Below, one piece after another: positions 63,722 to 64,000 of a DNA stretch of 64,000 bases. The DNA is taken from assembly GCA_910574805.1 (NCBI GenBank), contig CAJTCV010000006.1, positions 173,349 to 237,348 of the forward strand, in the 5' to 3' direction. The position numbers and the translations under genes were made by a program. Position 1 is the stretch's first letter, and each line of letters begins with the position of its first letter. The DNA comes from Lachnospiraceae bacterium (GTDB lineage: Bacteria > Bacillota > Clostridia > Lachnospirales > Lachnospiraceae). The notes beneath the pieces are model-generated. The model was not told the DNA's origin. It saw only the letters and a list, made by a program, of their open reading frames with translations, and ran no database searches.

Positions 63722-64000
63722 CTATACGGTTGCCATATCCCGGAACTCATTATAATGCTCATAAAGCCCAACATAGGCATCCAGAAGACTTGCAAGCCCG
63801 TCAATACGATACTTTGGGCTCTGTGCTTTGACCGGCACGATATTGCCGTTGCGGTCCTCCTGCACACCTGTATTGGTCATACACCACTTGAGCAGACTGC
63901 TGTTATTATAGTTTACCTTCTTCGCCTTCAGATCGGCTCCCAGCATCTGCATGGGAAGCGAAAGCGTCTTTGCCCCCTGGATGCACCGCTCCATATAAAA
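63722..64000 (-). CDS. Phage terminase large subunit, C-terminal part (truncated by window)
   Basis: The frame is open to the end of the window, so only about 92 C-terminal residues are seen. The pattern VNYNNSSLLKWCMTNTGVQEDRNGNIVPVK...RIDGLASLLDAYVGLYEH is the usual end of terminase large subunits of the Terminase_1 type, including the Asp in RIDG of the nuclease domain. It points to a prophage, or a remnant of one, beginning beyond 64000. Confidence 0.75.
   Translation of the reverse strand, partial: FYMERCIQGAKTLSLPMQMLGADLKAKKVNYNNSSLLKWCMTNTGVQEDRNGNIVPVKAQSPKYRIDGLASLLDAYVGLYEHYNEFRDMATV

Overview
The window looks like the chromosome of a Gram-positive, anaerobic acetogen of the Clostridia, most probably a Lachnospiraceae-type organism (Blautia or Marvinbryantia relatives). 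This is inferred from Wood-Ljungdahl genes next to Firmicutes-type rex, alr, ndoA, lexA/yneA and sigma-A promoters, with strong AGGAGG ribosome sites and moderate GC content. No species can be proved from the sequence alone.

Positions 1-12.3 kb hold the Wood-Ljungdahl pathway. The 3' part of acsB is followed by acsD, acsC, acsE, two small membrane proteins, the corrinoid activator acsV and a DUF3786 protein. Then, behind a new promoter with a Rex-like operator, come fhs, fchA and folD. Together they turn formate and CO-derived carbon into acetyl-CoA. The FolD here has lost the residues needed for cyclohydrolase activity, which FchA would supply.

Positions 12.4-19.4 kb hold a CdaR-type regulator, a secreted FG-GAP-like protein, an OmpR-type two-component system, a membrane-anchored protein and a cell-wall amidase. 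The amidase promoter carries four GATG repeats spaced exactly 11 bp apart. A sister locus at 39.4-43.3 kb has the same plan and ends in a VanY-type carboxypeptidase. Between them lie ABC-F, a GH25 lysozyme with eight 66-bp repeats, a lyxose isomerase, Rrf2, Rex, NAD(P)HX dehydratase, alanine racemase, an MazF-type toxin without a visible antitoxin, YebC, MetY, a ClpP-like protease, a PepD dipeptidase, a MacAB-like exporter, an ACT protein and a sigma factor fused to a membrane-anchored ectodomain.

Positions 43.3-50.7 kb hold lexA, with a long leader containing two 104-bp tandem repeats, and an F-type ATP synthase operon in which the delta and alpha subunits are one fused protein. At 50.9-54.6 kb are a coiled-coil protein, a YgjP-like metalloprotein, a C39-like peptidase and a XerS-like recombinase.

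A 34-bp near-perfect palindrome with a 6-bp centre lies 55 bp upstream of the recombinase. At this point gene orientation changes from almost all plus to mostly minus, and spot counts show G>C changing to C>G on the plus strand. I infer that this is a dif site, i.e. the replication terminus. To its right are an ABC-class ATPase, SOS-controlled yneA, an NSS transporter with a divergent LysR regulator, a MATE exporter, a lipoprotein, tRNA-Val(CAC) and tRNA-Ala(CGC), and the edge of a prophage or prophage remnant that runs off the window.
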